In this document: positions 27,019 to 36,453 of the stretch, one piece after another | Layout of the letters: every line of letters starts with the position of its first letter | How positions within the stretch are numbered: the first letter of the stretch is position 1 | Assembly (NCBI GenBank): GCA_040755725.1 | Contig: JBFMAI010000001.1 | Coordinates: 1 to 64,000 of the forward strand | Direction: 5' to 3' | From: JBFMAI01 sp040755725 | GTDB taxonomy: Bacteria; Planctomycetota; Phycisphaerae; UBA1845; Fen-1342 | Length of the DNA: 64,000 bases | Made by a program: the position numbers and the translations under genes | Notes under the pieces: model-generated | What the model was told of the DNA's origin: nothing | What the model saw: the letters and a program-made list of their open reading frames with translations, nothing else | Databases searched by the model: none

Positions 27019-27363
27019 TTACCGCGACTCGCGGGCCAGGAGAAACGCGGTCAGCGCCCCCAATTGCAGCACACCGGCGAAGGCGAGCTTGACGAGTTGC
27101 TGGGCGGGTGAGCCCTGATACACCCAGTCCGTTAAGGCGAACAGGAGTAGTCCCACGACGAGCGCTTGCAGCAAGGCCCCCATGAGTCGGGCCAGCGAGA
27201 ACTCCCGGTAGCGCTCGGCCCGGGCCGTGGCTTCGAGCCGTTGCCGCAACTGCTCCAGCAACCGTTCGATCCGCCGCAGCGACGCCAGCAGCTCGTCAGT
27301 GGTCCGCTCGGGGGTGGCCAACGCGGCTCCCTCGTCAGTTGGCTCAGGTGTTTGCGGGCTCAT
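27019..27363 (-). CDS. small membrane protein with coiled coil
   Basis: A 114-residue protein, not recognised. Residues 20-60 are a charged heptad-like helix (LLASLRRIERLLEQLRQRL), followed by two hydrophobic segments (about 62-85 and 92-111). The start ATG at 27363 overlaps the stop of the deoxyhypusine-synthase-like gene by 4 bases (ATGA), so it is the third gene of the lpxK operon. Confidence 0.7.
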   Translation of the reverse strand: MSPQTPEPTDEGAALATPERTTDELLASLRRIERLLEQLRQRLEATARAERYREFSLARLMGALLQALVVGLLLFALTDWVYQGSPAQQLVKLAFAGVLQLGALTAFLLARESR

Positions 27364-28352
27364 GCGGGGGTCTCCGACGTCCACGCCTCGATCAGGGCCT
27401 GCCGCAGCAGCGGCAGCAGGATTTCGTGCTGGCCGAGCACCGCGTGGCCGCAGCCGGGCTCGACCGGCCGGACCAGCACGTTCTGTGTCGGCCGGTAATG
27501 CGGCAACATGTCCAGGTTGGCCGTGTGCAGACCGTCCAGGGGGTGGCCCAGGTTGCGCGCGACGGACACGGCCTTGAGAAACACCTCGGGCAGCACCACG
27601 GCCGACCCGACGTTCAGCCACACGCCGCCCGCGCCGCCCGGCTGCGCCGCGCTCATGTCGGCGACCACGCCGCACAATGTGCGGAAGTCCGCCAGCGACG
27701 CCGCACCGATGGCCGCCCCGTCGGCCCGCGGGTGAACGTGTACCGTGTCCGTGCCGAGCGCGACGTGCACGGTGGCGGGGATGCCCGCCCGGTAGGCCGC
27801 CGCAAACACGCTCCATTGCTTGTACGGCGCGTCGCCCTCCGCCAGCAGCCGACCCAGCGCCCGACCGAGCCCCGCACCGCGCGCCCCCGCGGCAGCGGCG
27901 GCATTCATCCGCTCGCAAGTCTCATGGACCATGCCGAACCGGCCGTCACGGATCGTGTCCGCCACTTCCTCACTGGTGGCCCCGGTCTCGGCCAATTCGA
28001 GGTCGTGAATCGCCCCCGACCCGTTCGTCGCCACCGCCGTCACCAGCCCCCGTTCGATCAGGTCCACGACCAGCGGGGAACAACCGGTCTTGATGACGTG
28101 GCCGCCGAACGCGAACACCACCGGCCGGCCGGCACGTCGGGCGGCCACGACCGCGTCGACAATCCGGCTCAGCTCGCGGGCCCCGAGGAAACGCGGCAGG
28201 GCGGCCAGCCAGTCGCGGAACGTGCAGCCGGCAACCGTGGGCCGCCCGAGCGATGCCACCGCCACCTTATGGGCCCGTTCGGTCCGCGATCGCAGCCGCA
28301 GCCGGTCAAGATCCAGCTTCGGGACCGGCGTCGGGTCGTCTGATGCGCTCAA
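27360..28352 (-). CDS. deoxyhypusine synthase-like protein
   Basis: A 330-residue protein. GGHVIKTGCSPLVVDLIERG (83-102) and NGSGAIHDLELAETGATSEEV (110-130) strongly resemble the NAD-binding core of deoxyhypusine synthase, which in archaea and eukaryotes modifies initiation factor 5A and in bacteria is often recruited for spermidine-linked reactions such as homospermidine formation. The C-terminal segment lacks the catalytic Lys context that I would expect (no clear DAISWGKI-like motif), so the reaction is unknown. It is the middle gene of a tightly overlapping lpxK operon, which gives no obvious polyamine link. Confidence 0.6.
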   Translation of the reverse strand: MSASDDPTPVPKLDLDRLRLRSRTERAHKVAVASLGRPTVAGCTFRDWLAALPRFLGARELSRIVDAVVAARRAGRPVVFAFGGHVIKTGCSPLVVDLIERGLVTAVATNGSGAIHDLELAETGATSEEVADTIRDGRFGMVHETCERMNAAAAAGARGAGLGRALGRLLAEGDAPYKQWSVFAAAYRAGIPATVHVALGTDTVHVHPRADGAAIGAASLADFRTLCGVVADMSAAQPGGAGGVWLNVGSAVVLPEVFLKAVSVARNLGHPLDGLHTANLDMLPHYRPTQNVLVRPVEPGCGHAVLGQHEILLPLLRQALIEAWTSETPA

Positions 28353-29359
28353 ACGCGATCCTCCACCGCTTGCCGCAGTCGGGCGTCAAGCTCTGTCTTG
28401 GTTGCCGCCTCCGGCCACGTCACACGCATGTCCAGGCGGACCAGCAATCGCCGCCGGTCCGACCACAGGTGTACCAGTTTGACCCAATCCTTGCGGGTTG
28501 TCACCACGTACTCGGCCCCGGCCTGCTGGGCCTCGGCGTCGATGCGCTCCAAATCGGGCCCCGCGTAGCGGTGATGATCATTGAAGACCCGCCGCCCCGC
28601 GACGGTGGCGCCCAGCGTCTCGACCAGCCGGAGGAACGTGGCTGGGTTGCCCAGGCCGCAGACCACGAAGACTCGGCGGCCGTTCAGCGTGGAAGCCGGC
28701 TGGGACTGCCCCTCCATATCGACGACGGCCGCGGCCTCGACACCCGCCCGCCAAATCGGCGTGTCCAGTACGATGCGGCGAAGCGGTGCGACGATTTCGT
28801 CGCCCCGCGCCGCGGCAACCTGATTGGCGCGGGTAATCACCAGCGCGTCGGCTCGCCGGAGCCCCCCCAAGGGCTCGCGCAGTCGCCCCGCGGGCAAGAC
28901 GGCGTGGCGGCCCCACGGGTCGAGCGCATCGATCAGAACGATGTCCAGGTCGCGGGCCAGGCGCCGGTGCTGGAACCCGTCGTCCAGCACGGCGCAGTCC
29001 GCGCCGTATGAGCGTCGCGCGTCGCGCGCCGCCGCCACTCGGTCCCGACCAACAATCACGGGGACCCCCGGCAACGCCTCGCGCAACTCAAGGACTTCGT
29101 CGGCCGGTTGGTCAGCCGTGCCCTTATAGCCGCGCGTCAGGACGGCGGGCCGGCGACCCATCGCCTGCAAACGCGACACGACTTCCACCACCATCGGCGT
29201 CTTACCCGTGCCGCCGACGGTGATGTTGCCGATGCTGACGACGGGAATGTCCGCTCGGCGGACCAGTGCCGGCACGCGGTCGTACGCCAGGTTGCGGAGG
29301 CGCATGGCGGCGCTGTACGCAATGGAGCAGGGCAGCAACAGCCGGCGCGCACCGTTCAT
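28349..29359 (-). CDS. lpxK: tetraacyldisaccharide 4'-kinase LpxK
   Basis: A 336-residue inner-membrane-associated kinase. The N-terminal amphipathic/hydrophobic helix leads into the Walker A-like SIGNITVGGTGKTP (42-55), and downstream VLTRGYKG, CAVLDDGFQHRRLARDLDIVLID and VCGLGNPATF match the family. It phosphorylates the 4' position of the lipid A disaccharide precursor. The ATG at 29359 fits the family N-terminus. It overlaps the downstream gene by 4 bases. No other lpx gene is in the window. Confidence 0.93.
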   Translation of the reverse strand: MNGARRLLLPCSIAYSAAMRLRNLAYDRVPALVRRADIPVVSIGNITVGGTGKTPMVVEVVSRLQAMGRRPAVLTRGYKGTADQPADEVLELREALPGVPVIVGRDRVAAARDARRSYGADCAVLDDGFQHRRLARDLDIVLIDALDPWGRHAVLPAGRLREPLGGLRRADALVITRANQVAAARGDEIVAPLRRIVLDTPIWRAGVEAAAVVDMEGQSQPASTLNGRRVFVVCGLGNPATFLRLVETLGATVAGRRVFNDHHRYAGPDLERIDAEAQQAGAEYVVTTRKDWVKLVHLWSDRRRLLVRLDMRVTWPEAATKTELDARLRQAVEDRV

Positions 29360-29387
29360 GGGGACCGTCCCATGACCTCGCTCCCTC

Positions 29388-29461
29388 TCAGGTCGCCACA
29401 GGCGACTCGTCCGCCACGGCGGACGAGTCGGTCGCCGTGGTGACCAACTCGCTGTGGCGAG
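29388..29461. repeat. palindromic repeat, copy D2, with 12-bp hairpin
   Basis: GACTCGTCCGCC (29404-29415) and GGCGGACGAGTC (29418-29429) form a perfect 12-bp stem with a 2-base spacer. At 29447-29461 the sequence ACTCGCTGTGGCGAG is the exact reverse complement of the D1 core at 26775-26789. It occupies the gap upstream of lpxK. Confidence 0.65.
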
Positions 29462-29577
29462 GAGGGGTTGGCAGAAGGTGATGTTCCTCGATCCGCAGCA
29501 GCTCCTTGATTCTCCAGCCCGCGCGCGACGGGCTCTGGGCATGGCTCCCACACGATCTCGCGGGCCCCGCGGCGGCG

Positions 29578-30513
29578 TCAGGACTTGGGCAGCGCGCCGA
29601 TCTCACGCTGCCAGCGGATCGCCCGCGGTACGCCGGCGGTCAGCGGCGTCTGCGGCTGATACCCCAGCAGACTGCGGGCCTTGCTGATGTCGGCGACGTA
29701 GCGGGTGACCTCGCCGGCCCGCGCGGGCTCGTACCGCGCGTTCGGCTCGGTACCCAGGGCCAGCGAGATCAGGTTCACCAGGTCCACCAGCGTCGCCCCC
29801 TGCCCGTACGCCAGGTTGACCGTCTGCTGATTGACCCGCCGTGCGACCAGCCCGTCGATGCCCCGCATCATGCCGTCCACGCAGTCGTCCACGAACGTGA
29901 AGTCCAGCACCTTCTCGCGCCCGTAGACCACGATCGGTTCGCCCCGGGCGATCCGGCGGATGAACAATGGGATCACACGCTCCAGTCGCTCGATGTCGCA
30001 GTCGTAGCGGCCGTAAACGTTGCTGAAACGGAAGACGAGGTAGGGCAAGTCGTAACACTGGGCGTACGAGTAGATGAACGCCTCACCCGAGATCTTCGAC
30101 GCGCTGTAGGGGCTCTCGGCGACGACGAAATCGGCCTGCGATTCGTCGGTGACGTGCCGATGGATGTCGCCGTACACCTCGCGCGAGCTGCCGAAAATCA
30201 GTGGAACATTGTGTCGCCGGCAGAACTCCAGCACGCGGAAGCACATCTCCACGTTTTCCATTGCGCGGTGCGGCTGTTCGACCAGCTCGAAGACCTTGGC
30301 ATGGGCCGCCAAGTGGACGACGACGTCAAACCGCCCTTCGACTGGCAGTTCCCCGGGCACGCAGGTGTTGAGGTCGCACCGGACCGTCGGGATGCGGTCG
30401 GTCCACGTGTTCGGGCGGCAATCCACGCCCACGACGTCGTCGCCCCGTTCGAGTAGCGCCAACCCCAGGTTCGTCCCGATTTGTCCGCTCGCTCCGGTGA
30501 TCAAAGCCCGCAT
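29578..30513 (-). CDS. NAD-dependent sugar-nucleotide epimerase/dehydratase
   Basis: A 311-residue extended short-chain dehydrogenase. The Rossmann motif GASGQIG is at residues 7-13, the catalytic Ser region is FGSSREVYGD, and the YxxxK pair is in SPYSASKISGE. The C-terminal half includes FRFSNVYGR and LDFTFVDDCVDG, typical of UDP-glucose 4-epimerase and dTDP-glucose dehydratase relatives. It probably makes a nucleotide sugar for surface glycans. The start at 30513 places MRALITGASG at the N-terminus; a longer upstream frame is non-conserved. It is divergent from the GT-TPR gene. Confidence 0.85.
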   Translation of the reverse strand: MRALITGASGQIGTNLGLALLERGDDVVGVDCRPNTWTDRIPTVRCDLNTCVPGELPVEGRFDVVVHLAAHAKVFELVEQPHRAMENVEMCFRVLEFCRRHNVPLIFGSSREVYGDIHRHVTDESQADFVVAESPYSASKISGEAFIYSYAQCYDLPYLVFRFSNVYGRYDCDIERLERVIPLFIRRIARGEPIVVYGREKVLDFTFVDDCVDGMMRGIDGLVARRVNQQTVNLAYGQGATLVDLVNLISLALGTEPNARYEPARAGEVTRYVADISKARSLLGYQPQTPLTAGVPRAIRWQREIGALPKS

Positions 30514-30625
30514 GGGTTCTCCACGTCTGGACCGCGCCGAAAACCCCTTGTAACGCGGGGCGGCATCGCTCGTCAACGCCACGCCGGCGTGGGCGTCACG
30601 ACGGTCGCCGACATACAATGCCCCA

Positions 30626-32959
30626 ATGCGTGCCAAGCGACAGACGCCCGGGGTGGGCATGTCCGCCGACGCCGCGCCGGCGGAGGAGCGGCCCCACGTC
30701 GGGCGATTCTGGGGCCTGCTGCTGCTCATTTGCGTTGTGGGCGCCGTCCTCCGCGTCTTGCTCGTGTCCCAGTATCTGACCCGCAATCCACTGGCCGAGT
30801 TCCTGCGCGTCGACGCGCTGACGTACTGGAAATGGGCGGGGCGAATCGCGGCGGGACAGTGGAGTGACGGGCACCCGTTCTTCTCCGCGCCGCTGTACCC
30901 GTATCTGCTCGGTCTGCTCCGGGCTGCGGGCGGCGGACTCCCGCTCGTGTACTGCGGGCAGGCCCTGCTCGATGCCGTCACGGCTGTGGTCATTGGCGGG
31001 CTCGCGCGGCGGCTGTTCGGCCCCCTCGTCGGCTGGCTGGCGGCGGCGACCTACGTCGTGCTGCTGGAGCCGGCGTCGTTCACGCTCCGCGTCCTGCCGG
31101 GCACGCTCCAGTTGCTGCTCGTGGCCCTGGCCTGGGCGGCACTGGTCCGCGCTTGGGGACGGTGGACGTTGGCCCAGGCCGTCCTCGCGGGGGCGCTCGT
31201 GGGACTCCTGGCCCTGGCGTGGCCGCCGGCCATGCTGGCGCTGCCCGTCGTCGCGCTGTGGTGGGTGTGGAACACCCGGCCGCTGCGCGTTGGGCTGGTG
31301 CGGGCGGCGGCGGTCGCCGCGGCGGGGGCCGCCGTCATCTCACCGGCCACGATCCACAACTACTGCGTCAGCCGCGAGCTGTTTGCGATTCAAGCGGTCA
31401 GCGGGCTGACCCTGCGACAGGGCAATGGCCCCGGCGCCGCCGGCGTCATCATCATGGTCCCCGGCACCTCGACCGACCGCGAAGCCCTGTTCGAGTCGGC
31501 CCGCGCCGACTTCCGCCGTCGGTACGGCCGCGAGGGCACCTGGGGTGAAATTGACCGGCAGTACCGCGACGGGGTTTTCGCGTGGTGGCGTGAAGACCCC
31601 ACCCGCACGGCTCGCCTCTTCGCCGCCAAGCTGTACTGGTTCCTCACCGGCCGCCATTTCGCCGATATTTACATGCCCACGGCCGAGCGGGCCGCGGGCC
31701 TGCTGCCACGGCTGTGGCTGACGCCGGTGCACACCGCGTGGCTGATTCCTCCGGCGCTGGTGGCCCTGGGGGGCTGGCTCCGACGGCCGCGCGAGCACCT
31801 GCCGGCGCTGCTCCTGTTCGCGGTCGTGGTCGCAACGGTCGTGGTGTTTCGTTACTCCCCGCGCTACCGGCTGCCGGCGATCCCCGTGCTGGCCGTCGGG
31901 GCAGCGTGGACGCTGTCGCAGGCGGTCCGGCACGGTTGGCGGTCACGTTGGGCCGTCGCTGCCGCCGCCAGCGTTGCGGTATCCGGCGGGCTCACCGCGC
32001 TGAACGCAGCGCGGGGTTTCGATTCACTTGCGGCGCAGCAGCCGCTCTTTGAGTACAGCCTGGCGACAGCGGCCGTCGCCCGGGGGGACTCGGACGACGC
32101 CGAACGCCGCTACCGCTCCGCTCTTGAGCAGCGGCCGGACCTGGAGGAAGTGCGCCTGGACCTGGCCGAGTTGCTGCGACATCAGGGGCGCCACGACGAA
32201 GCGTTGACCGAGGCGCGGCGGGTGCTGCAATTCAATCCGGATTCCGCCCGCGCGCACACCTTTGCGGGAATCAGCCTGGCCATGTCGGGCCGAGCGGCCG
32301 AGGCCGCCGAGCATTTCCACCGGGTGCTGGTGATTAGCCCGCACGATTCCGACGCACACGTCAACCTGGGCAACACATTGGCCGAGCAGGGCCGCGTGGA
32401 CGAGGCCGTGGAGCACTTCCGGCGGGCGGTCGAGCTGAACCCGGACTCTGCGGCGGCGTGGTACAACCTTGGCCAGACGCACATTCGACGCGGGTCGGTG
32501 GCCGAAGCGGTCGAGGCGTTCCAAAGAGCCCTGCGCCTCGAGCCCAAGCATGTGCGGGCTTGTTCGGAACTGGCATATCTCCTGGCGCGGCAGGGTGATT
32601 ACGAGGTGGCCGCCGCCACGCTACGCGCCGGGCTGCGTCATTGGCCGGCGGATATCCGCCTGGCCAACGACCTAGCGTGGCTGCTGGCGACCTGCCCCAA
32701 GGCCGAAGTTCGCAACGGGGCCGAAGCTCTCCTCCTTGCGAGCAACGCGTGCCTGGCCGCCGGCCAGCCGCCCCCTGGACTACTGGACACGTTGGCGGCG
32801 GCGTTGGCGGAAGCCGGGCGTTTCGACGAGGCGGTCACCACGGCGACACGCGCGGCCGACCTGGCCGCCGGCGCTCGTCAGACCGAGCTAGCCGAGGCAA
32901 TCCGCGCGCGGGCGCAGCTCTACGCGGCACGGCAGCCGTACCGCGAACCTTCACCCTGA
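30626..32959 (+). CDS. GT-C glycosyltransferase-like membrane protein fused to TPR repeats
   Basis: A 777-residue protein. Residues 28-475 contain about ten membrane segments with an early acidic loop (FLRVDALTYWKWA), as in GT39/PMT-like enzymes that use polyprenyl-phosphate sugars. Residues 480-770 form about seven tetratricopeptide repeats (for example AHVNLGNTLAEQGRVDEAVE and AWYNLGQTHIRRGSVAEAVE). The TPR part may recruit acceptor proteins. A TACAAT -10-like box at 30614-30619 would start transcription near 30626, so the second ATG at 30659, just after GGGGTGGG, is a plausible real start. Confidence 0.8.
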   Translation: MRAKRQTPGVGMSADAAPAEERPHVGRFWGLLLLICVVGAVLRVLLVSQYLTRNPLAEFLRVDALTYWKWAGRIAAGQWSDGHPFFSAPLYPYLLGLLRAAGGGLPLVYCGQALLDAVTAVVIGGLARRLFGPLVGWLAAATYVVLLEPASFTLRVLPGTLQLLLVALAWAALVRAWGRWTLAQAVLAGALVGLLALAWPPAMLALPVVALWWVWNTRPLRVGLVRAAAVAAAGAAVISPATIHNYCVSRELFAIQAVSGLTLRQGNGPGAAGVIIMVPGTSTDREALFESARADFRRRYGREGTWGEIDRQYRDGVFAWWREDPTRTARLFAAKLYWFLTGRHFADIYMPTAERAAGLLPRLWLTPVHTAWLIPPALVALGGWLRRPREHLPALLLFAVVVATVVVFRYSPRYRLPAIPVLAVGAAWTLSQAVRHGWRSRWAVAAAASVAVSGGLTALNAARGFDSLAAQQPLFEYSLATAAVARGDSDDAERRYRSALEQRPDLEEVRLDLAELLRHQGRHDEALTEARRVLQFNPDSARAHTFAGISLAMSGRAAEAAEHFHRVLVISPHDSDAHVNLGNTLAEQGRVDEAVEHFRRAVELNPDSAAAWYNLGQTHIRRGSVAEAVEAFQRALRLEPKHVRACSELAYLLARQGDYEVAAATLRAGLRHWPADIRLANDLAWLLATCPKAEVRNGAEALLLASNACLAAGQPPPGLLDTLAAALAEAGRFDEAVTTATRAADLAAGARQTELAEAIRARAQLYAARQPYREPSP

Positions 32960-32978
32960 CGACTTGGAGCTGCTAACA

Positions 32979-33035
32979 GAACCCACCACGCAAGTGGTGG
33001 GCCGCGGAGCCCCTGCGCTTGCGTGCGGGGTCTGA
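32979..33035. repeat. two-hairpin intergenic repeat, copy C1
   Basis: CCCACCAC (32982-32989) and GTGGTGGG (32994-33001) form a perfect 8-bp stem capped by the GNRA tetraloop GCAA, followed by an imperfect GC hairpin ending GCGTGCGGGGTCTGA. It sits 19 bases after the GT-TPR stop and before the convergent phosphatase gene. Homologous copies are at 2364-2419 and 45874-45930. Confidence 0.7.
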
Positions 33036-33079
33036 TGGACCTTCTCAGGCGCCGGCGGCACGCGGGGGCGGCAAGGCGA

Positions 33080-33991
33080 TCAGAGTGAGGCGAGGCGATC
33101 GCGCAGCCGCGGGCCAGCCGCCACGATCGGCGTCTCCTCGCCGCGATATGCGGCCACGTCCGCGGGGAATAGCGGCTGCCCGTTAGGGGCCGCTGCGTCG
33201 CCGCCGGCCGCCCGCACCAAGACGACACCGGCCGCGATGTCCCACAAGCGGGCGTTGTCGGCCAGCATCGCCTCCAGTCGGCCGAGCGCAACGTACGCCA
33301 GGTGCAGGGCCGTCGAGCCGAAGCAGCGGCAGACATAGCGGTCGAGCCACTGGTGGGCCCGCTCGGCGATGTGCCCGACGGGCATCGACGGCAGACCCAC
33401 GACCGGGCGCGGCGCCCGACCGGCGGGCCCGGGGGCCACCGGCTGAGAGCCGGTGCCCCACGGCGCAGGGGTTTCTGCCGGCCGAGAGCCGGTCTCCCCA
33501 GCCGGGAGCGGCGTCCGCGGCTGATTGTTGAGCAACAACGGACCGCCGCGACCGGCCGAGATCAGCTCGTTTCGCACGGGATCGTAGATCGCGCCGGCGA
33601 CCGGCTCGCCGCCGATCATCGCCGCCACCGAGCAGGCGAACAGCGGGACGCCGCGAATGAAGTTGCGCGTGCCGTCGATGGGGTCGATGACCCAGCACAG
33701 TCTGTCGGTGCTTGGCGCGGGGGAGCTCGGCGAACCCGGCGCGGGCAGTAGCGTTTCCTCGGTGACGAGCGCGTCCTGCGGGCGTTCACGACGGAGATAG
33801 TCCACGATGGCCGCCTGCGCGGCTTCGTCCGCGTCGGTGACCTCGCTGCGGTCGGCCTTGAGCCGCACACGGAGGCGTGCCCCGAACCACTCGCGGGCAA
33901 CACGTCCGCCGATCCGGGCCGCTTCCTCGGCCCACGGGCGCAACGCCGGCCCGGCGGCCGGGTCAAGGGGATCGAGGGCCGGCGGCTTCAT
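33080..33991 (-). CDS. inositol monophosphatase-family phosphatase
   Basis: A 303-residue protein of the FIG/IMPase superfamily. Metal and catalytic motifs are visible: VTEETLL, WVIDPIDGTRNFIRG (DPxDGT) and LWDIAAGVVLVRAAGG (WDxAxG). It may act on inositol, histidinol or adenosine phosphates; substrate undetermined. Between the beta-strand GGPLLLNNQPRTPL and PVVGLPS there is about 25 residues of GETGSRPAETPAPWGTGSQPV-type sequence encoded by an inserted hairpin repeat. The start ATG shares one base with the yidC stop (TGATG). Confidence 0.82.
   Translation of the reverse strand: MKPPALDPLDPAAGPALRPWAEEAARIGGRVAREWFGARLRVRLKADRSEVTDADEAAQAAIVDYLRRERPQDALVTEETLLPAPGSPSSPAPSTDRLCWVIDPIDGTRNFIRGVPLFACSVAAMIGGEPVAGAIYDPVRNELISAGRGGPLLLNNQPRTPLPAGETGSRPAETPAPWGTGSQPVAPGPAGRAPRPVVGLPSMPVGHIAERAHQWLDRYVCRCFGSTALHLAYVALGRLEAMLADNARLWDIAAGVVLVRAAGGDAAAPNGQPLFPADVAAYRGEETPIVAAGPRLRDRLASL
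33437..33492. repeat. in-frame hairpin cassette inside the phosphatase gene
   Basis: Two tandem units: CACCGGCT-GAG-AGCCGGTG (33437-33455) followed by CCCCACGG, then CCGGC-CGAGA-GCCGG (33478-33492). Unit 1 matches the intergenic copy at 3685-3713. The shared GCTGAGAGCCGG core also occurs at 63324-63335. The reading frame is kept, which adds a low-complexity loop to the enzyme. Confidence 0.65.
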
Positions 33992-36243
33992 CACGACCCC
34001 CGACGGTCCTTGCGACGCCCTTCCTCCCGCGACAGAGCATCCGCCTTGCGCTGGAGCTCCTCGGCCTGGCTGGCAATGTGCTTGAAGAACCGGCCGACCA
34101 ACCCCGGCTGCTTCGAGCGGGGCGGCGGCGGGCCCTCGAGCTCGCGTCGCTGGCGCTCCCGCTCGATCTGCCGGCGGATGATGAGCGATTCGCAGATGCC
34201 GAAGATGTTGGTCGAGAGCCAGTACAGGTTCAGCCCCGACGGCATCTTGTAGAACATGAGCGGGAACAGGACCGCCATCATGTACGCCATCATCTGCTGT
34301 TGGCGAAGCTGGTCCTGGGGGCTCAGTCCGCCGCGTTTCTTCGGCTCCGGGTTCTGGGCCGCAGCCTCCAGCTTCTGCTTGAGGTGCGGCTTGGGCATGT
34401 ACTTCTGCTGGAGCCACATGCTCACGCCCATCACGATCGGCAGCAGGTTCAGCGACGTGACGCCGGTGAACCAGCTCCCGATCAGCGGCAGCCAGCCCAG
34501 GATGGGGATGGTGATCGGCGGATCGAACGTCAGGAACGCGTCCGGCGCGGACAGATCGACGATCCACCAGCCGTCGAACGGGGCGTGCCGCAGGTGGATG
34601 TCCGTATTGAGTGCCGTCCACAACGCCACCAAGATCGGCATTTGCAGAAACAGCGGCAGGAACGCGACAAAGTTGGCCGCGGGGTTGACCCCCTCTTCCG
34701 CGAACAGCTTCATCATCTCCTGGTTCTGGCGGACCTTGTCGTTGGCGAACTTCTCCTTGATCGCGTCCATCTTCGGCTGGACCCGCCCCATCGCCTCCTG
34801 CATGCGGAACATGGACTTCTGCTGGAAGACCGACAGCGGGTGCAGCAGCGAGCGGATGATGATGACCAGGATGATGATCGCCACGCCGTAATTGCGGACC
34901 ACGACGTGGATCTTCCCCAGCAGCCAGACCATCAGCTCTTCGAGCCACAGGAACGTGCAGGCGCAACGTGTGTCGGCCGACTGGGCGAGCTGGTAGTACA
35001 GCCGCGTCTTGTCGGCGTACGCCGGGTCCGCCTGCCCGACGTGCTCCGCGTCCTTGGGACCGGCGTAAACCTCGAAGCGGTAGCTCGTTCGCTCGCCAGC
35101 AGGCAGGTTCGCCGGCCGTGTCGCCAGCCGCGCGACCAGATCGCCGTGCGTCAGCAAGTCGCCCGGCAGCGCCACGGCGTGCGGATGCACCACCAGCCCG
35201 ACCGCGCCGATCAACCAATCCTGAAGCGGCGGACTCGCGGTCTGGCCGGCGGTGGCGGCCCCGGGCTCGCCGCGCGGCAGCGGCCGCGTGTAGACGCCGA
35301 AGTACTTGTTGGCCAGCACGGTCCACAGCAGCGGGCCGCGGTCGGCGCGCAGCAGCGGGATGGAACCCGCGTTCGGGTCGAGGGTGGCCTTCTGGAGCTC
35401 GGCGAATTGCCGGCCCTTGCCGAGCTCGACACTGCCGTTGGTGTACTGGGCCACGAGCAGGCGGCGCATGTCGTACTGCGGGTTCTCTTGCCGAATGCCG
35501 AGCGGCCCATCCTGCTCCAGGCGGACCTTCAGGACCGCGGCGCCGACGTTCTCTACCTGCAGGTCCAGATCAAACACCGGCTTGCCGGGCCGTAGCGTGT
35601 ATGTCTTGATCAGCCGCACCAACTGCTCCCCCTCCGGGCCGGCGCCGAGTGTCGTGGTGAACGTGGCCTGCTCGTCAGAATGTCCCTGGACGATCCACGG
35701 CAGGTCGTTCAGTTGCCAGCTCTGGTTCCACGTTTGGCCGTCGCGCTCCTCGATCCACAGCCGGTGGGTGGCGAACGAGTAGTAGGTCCGCTCGCCGTCG
35801 TCCACGGGGGTCAGGAGCTGATACGGTTCCTCGCGGCCCGTGGCCGCCCGGAACCGGATGCGACCCTTGGCGTCGCGCGACGTGAACTCGATCGTCGCCA
35901 GACCCGCCCCGCGCGGGTTAAGCCGGATGCGCAACGCATCGCACGCCCGGCCGCCGAGCTCGATCGGCTTGGAATCCGGACCGGCGGTGAAGGCGTACGT
36001 CCGCGCCGGCGTGGTCGTGACCGTCGTCGTCGGGGGCACGCCGGGCACCGGGGCCGTGGGAATCTGCCCGCCGGCTGCGGGCGGCGCGCCCGCCGGCGAC
36101 GGGGTCGGCTCCGCCGGCGCCGTGGCGGTCGGCGGGGGTTCGCGCGGCGGAAAGACGCGGTTGATGATGACCTGGTACGCGAGGAACACGCCCAGGGCCA
36201 CGAACATAGCCACGAAGATCCGGCGAGCGTCGCTTGTTTCCAT
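33991..36243 (-). CDS. yidC: membrane protein insertase YidC
   Basis: A 750-residue inner-membrane insertase. An N-terminal anchor (residues 9-27) is followed by a Pro/Thr/Ala-rich linker, a large periplasmic beta-domain (about 85-480), and the YidC/Oxa1 core with the hydrophilic-groove Arg in IIIRSLLHPLSVFQQ, then PLFLQMPILVALWTALN and the late membrane segments. The charged C-terminal tail (REEGRRKDRR) could contact ribosomes. It inserts and folds inner-membrane proteins, with or without SecYEG. The ATG at 36243 begins METSDARRIF directly before the anchor. Downstream it overlaps the phosphatase gene by one base; no rnpA or rpmH neighbour is seen. Confidence 0.95.
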   Translation of the reverse strand: METSDARRIFVAMFVALGVFLAYQVIINRVFPPREPPPTATAPAEPTPSPAGAPPAAGGQIPTAPVPGVPPTTTVTTTPARTYAFTAGPDSKPIELGGRACDALRIRLNPRGAGLATIEFTSRDAKGRIRFRAATGREEPYQLLTPVDDGERTYYSFATHRLWIEERDGQTWNQSWQLNDLPWIVQGHSDEQATFTTTLGAGPEGEQLVRLIKTYTLRPGKPVFDLDLQVENVGAAVLKVRLEQDGPLGIRQENPQYDMRRLLVAQYTNGSVELGKGRQFAELQKATLDPNAGSIPLLRADRGPLLWTVLANKYFGVYTRPLPRGEPGAATAGQTASPPLQDWLIGAVGLVVHPHAVALPGDLLTHGDLVARLATRPANLPAGERTSYRFEVYAGPKDAEHVGQADPAYADKTRLYYQLAQSADTRCACTFLWLEELMVWLLGKIHVVVRNYGVAIIILVIIIRSLLHPLSVFQQKSMFRMQEAMGRVQPKMDAIKEKFANDKVRQNQEMMKLFAEEGVNPAANFVAFLPLFLQMPILVALWTALNTDIHLRHAPFDGWWIVDLSAPDAFLTFDPPITIPILGWLPLIGSWFTGVTSLNLLPIVMGVSMWLQQKYMPKPHLKQKLEAAAQNPEPKKRGGLSPQDQLRQQQMMAYMMAVLFPLMFYKMPSGLNLYWLSTNIFGICESLIIRRQIERERQRRELEGPPPPRSKQPGLVGRFFKHIASQAEELQRKADALSREEGRRKDRRGS

Positions 36244-36453
36244 GATTTCCTGCGGGCCCGGGGTCCGTTGGGGGACCGGGGGCGTCGCGTGAGTATACCC
36301 GCCCTGGCGCGGGGTCACACCCCGGACCGCCCGGCCCGAGTCGCGGCATTGTAGGTCCCCGACGCGGGCCTGCAACGCGCGCCAGCCGCCGCCGTTTGCG
36401 TAGCCCCCCCGCCGCGCGCACAATGCCCGCTTTCGGGCCCCCCGCGGAGGCCG

